From Prorocentrum cordatum (taxonomy: Eukaryota > Sar > Dinophyceae > Prorocentrales > Prorocentraceae): a stretch of 64,000 nucleotides of DNA. The notes under the pieces were generated by a model. It worked only from the letters and a program-made list of their open reading frames with translations, was not told the DNA's origin and made no database searches. Made by a program: the position numbers and the translations under genes. The stretch is from contig CAUYUJ010015291.1 of assembly GCA_963575745.1 (NCBI GenBank), positions 167,139 to 231,138 of the forward strand, written 5' to 3'. Within the stretch, counting starts at the first letter, position 1, and every line of letters begins with the position of its first letter. Positions 63,150 through 64,000 of this stretch are shown here, piece by piece.

Positions 63150-63265
63150 CGCCGAACGCGATGCAGCAGTAGCGTCTTGCGCGCTTGTGTGTTGGTCCAC
63201 CCGCGCCCCCCAAAAAGCCGCGCACCAAAGGTCACCCTTACCCAGGGTCACTCCTGCGTGTAGCC
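63150..63265 (+). repeat. Dispersed repeat ending CCCAGGGTCACTCCTGCGTG
   Basis: GATGCAGCAGTAGCGTCTTG, CGCGC, GCACCAAAGGTCACCC, TTACCCAGGGTCACTC; collinear with 18335-18442 and 8745-8850. Followed directly by an M3 copy, as at 8.8 kb. Confidence 0.65.
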
Positions 63266-63390
63266 GATCTCGAAAGGCTCGGGAGTCAACCAGGCCTTTT
63301 GACAAGCTTCTGGAGCCTTCCCCGAGGACGCAGCAAGCCTCTCACAAGGCGCCAGGGCTTCTGAGAAGCCCCGCCACCTTCTGAGAGGGC

Positions 63391-63442
<52 letters not shown>

Positions 63443-63499
63443 TACGACGACGACGACGACGACGACGACGTCCCCCCCCCCTGGGCGCGCCGCCGAGAG
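63266..63499. mobile_element. Foldback element M3, copy 3, with internal (GAC)n
   Basis: CTCGAAAGGCTCGGGAGTC, CCAGGGCTTCTGAGAAGCCC and CACCTTCTGAGAGGGC correspond to copies 1 and 2. A (GAC)n tract (63387-63470) sits near the right end. The closing CGCCGCCGAGAG directly abuts the next exon at the acceptor AG. Confidence 0.6.
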
Positions 63500-63606
63500 G
63501 AGAACCCGCAGAAGCGCGCCAGCGTGGCGCTGGAGGCGCTCCGCGCCGGGAAGCACGTGTTGCTGGAGCCGTGGGCCCCGGCAGTGGCCACCGCCAAGCT
63601 CGGCGG
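63500..63606 (+). CDS. Gfo/Idh/MocA-type oxidoreductase, single exon
   Basis: From the acceptor-like CCGAGAG/GAG the frame reads EENPQKRASVALEALRAGKH then VLLEPWAPAVATAKLGG. It matches the segment of Gfo/Idh/MocA-family NAD(P)-dependent dehydrogenases in which xALxAGKHVxxEKP follows the dinucleotide-binding fold. Here the usual E-K-P reads E-P-W, so the Lys often involved in catalysis is absent. The family is known for sugar and inositol dehydrogenases; the substrate is undecided. The 3' border is unclear (GC-rich DNA, possible GC donor near 63606). Other exons are probably beyond the window. Called from about 35 residues only. Confidence 0.5.
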
Positions 63607-64000
63607 CGCGCCCGGGGGGGGGGGGCGCGGGAGCCGGTTGGGCCTCTCTGACCGGGGGGGTGGGGGGCAGATTCGAGGCTCGGACGGTCCGAGGTTCGGG
63701 GTTCGAAGTTTTCGGCGGCTTCGTTGCCTCCCGGCGGCTTGCCAGCCTCGGGGTGCCTTCCAGCGGCTGCGCCTCGCCGAGAGCATTCCTGGGGCGTCCC
63801 GAACGGCCGCCAGAGGCCCGAGTTATGACACCCAAACCACGCGGGAGCCGCAAGAGTCCCCCCTCCACTTCTCTCCCTCCTTCGAGTGAAGCTGGGCCGA
63901 GGGGCCTCCAGAGGAGTGGCGCCTGCACTCGCGCCCTGTCCCCAACCCTGCCCTCTGTCTGGTGCATGATCGCTTCCGCAGACGGGCACGCTCCAAGCCG
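63607..64000. other. No further exon recognised at the right edge
   Basis: G-runs (63617-63627, 63653-63669) then mixed sequence to the edge. Probably intron of the oxidoreductase gene. Confidence 0.4.

Overview
The window is nuclear DNA of a photosynthetic core dinoflagellate. The evidence for this is: two relics of the dinoflagellate spliced leader (DinoSL), each just upstream of an intact intron-free reading frame (52817-52838 and 58182-58203); an intron that fits the dinoflagellate GA donor / AG-G acceptor pattern (41842-42013); a decayed reverse-transcriptase element with features I associate with dinoflagellate retroelements; a plastid-type bipartite leader on a small membrane protein; and a very high load of microsatellites and dispersed repeats. 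The genus is not decided; a Prorocentrum-like genome would fit. One run of exactly 100 N (16401-16500) marks an assembly gap.

Layout. 1-25 kb is almost entirely repeats: (GGA)n, (GAT)n, (GAC)n and CT-rich tracts, longer tandem arrays, palindromic MITE-like copies, and a few short exon-like islands. The only island there that I can name is a plastid terminal oxidase exon at 9738-9853. 25.4-28.7 kb is a decayed non-LTR-type retroelement (reverse-transcriptase/zinc-finger ORF, then an ORF1-like fragment). 29.3-41 kb is again arrays and (GAT)n/(GGA)n. The gene-bearing part is 41-48 kb and 52.8-60.6 kb: a Mei2-type RRM gene with one visible intron; a broken tandem-duplicated solute-binding-like gene; a broken plastid-targeted Rossmann-fold gene; an SL-tagged small plastid membrane protein; and an SL-tagged multi-pass TKL-like kinase whose conserved C-terminal tail lies in another frame. 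A Gfo/Idh/MocA-type oxidoreductase exon lies at the right edge.

The most unusual feature is a set of modular repeat elements. Four loci (A 12240-13415, B 16160-16600, C 29340-32310, D 53938-55965) share one order: a conserved leader of about 45 bp, a tandem array of 75-90-bp units with a common core, a microsatellite, and in A and D a conserved terminus of about 60 bp. A terminus plus microsatellite without an array lies at 25022-25315. A second family of similar design, with a GTCGCGGGTGG-type array, lies at 14991-15440 and, inverted, at 33060-33470. Several MITE-like or foldback families (five copies of one, five of another, three of a third, plus singletons) are also spread through the window, and some abut exon borders.

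The recognisable genes do not form a pathway or operon. Two of them (kinase, small plastid protein) look like mRNA-derived retrocopies, which is a known dinoflagellate process. Exon borders, family names and pseudogene status rest on reading the sequence only.
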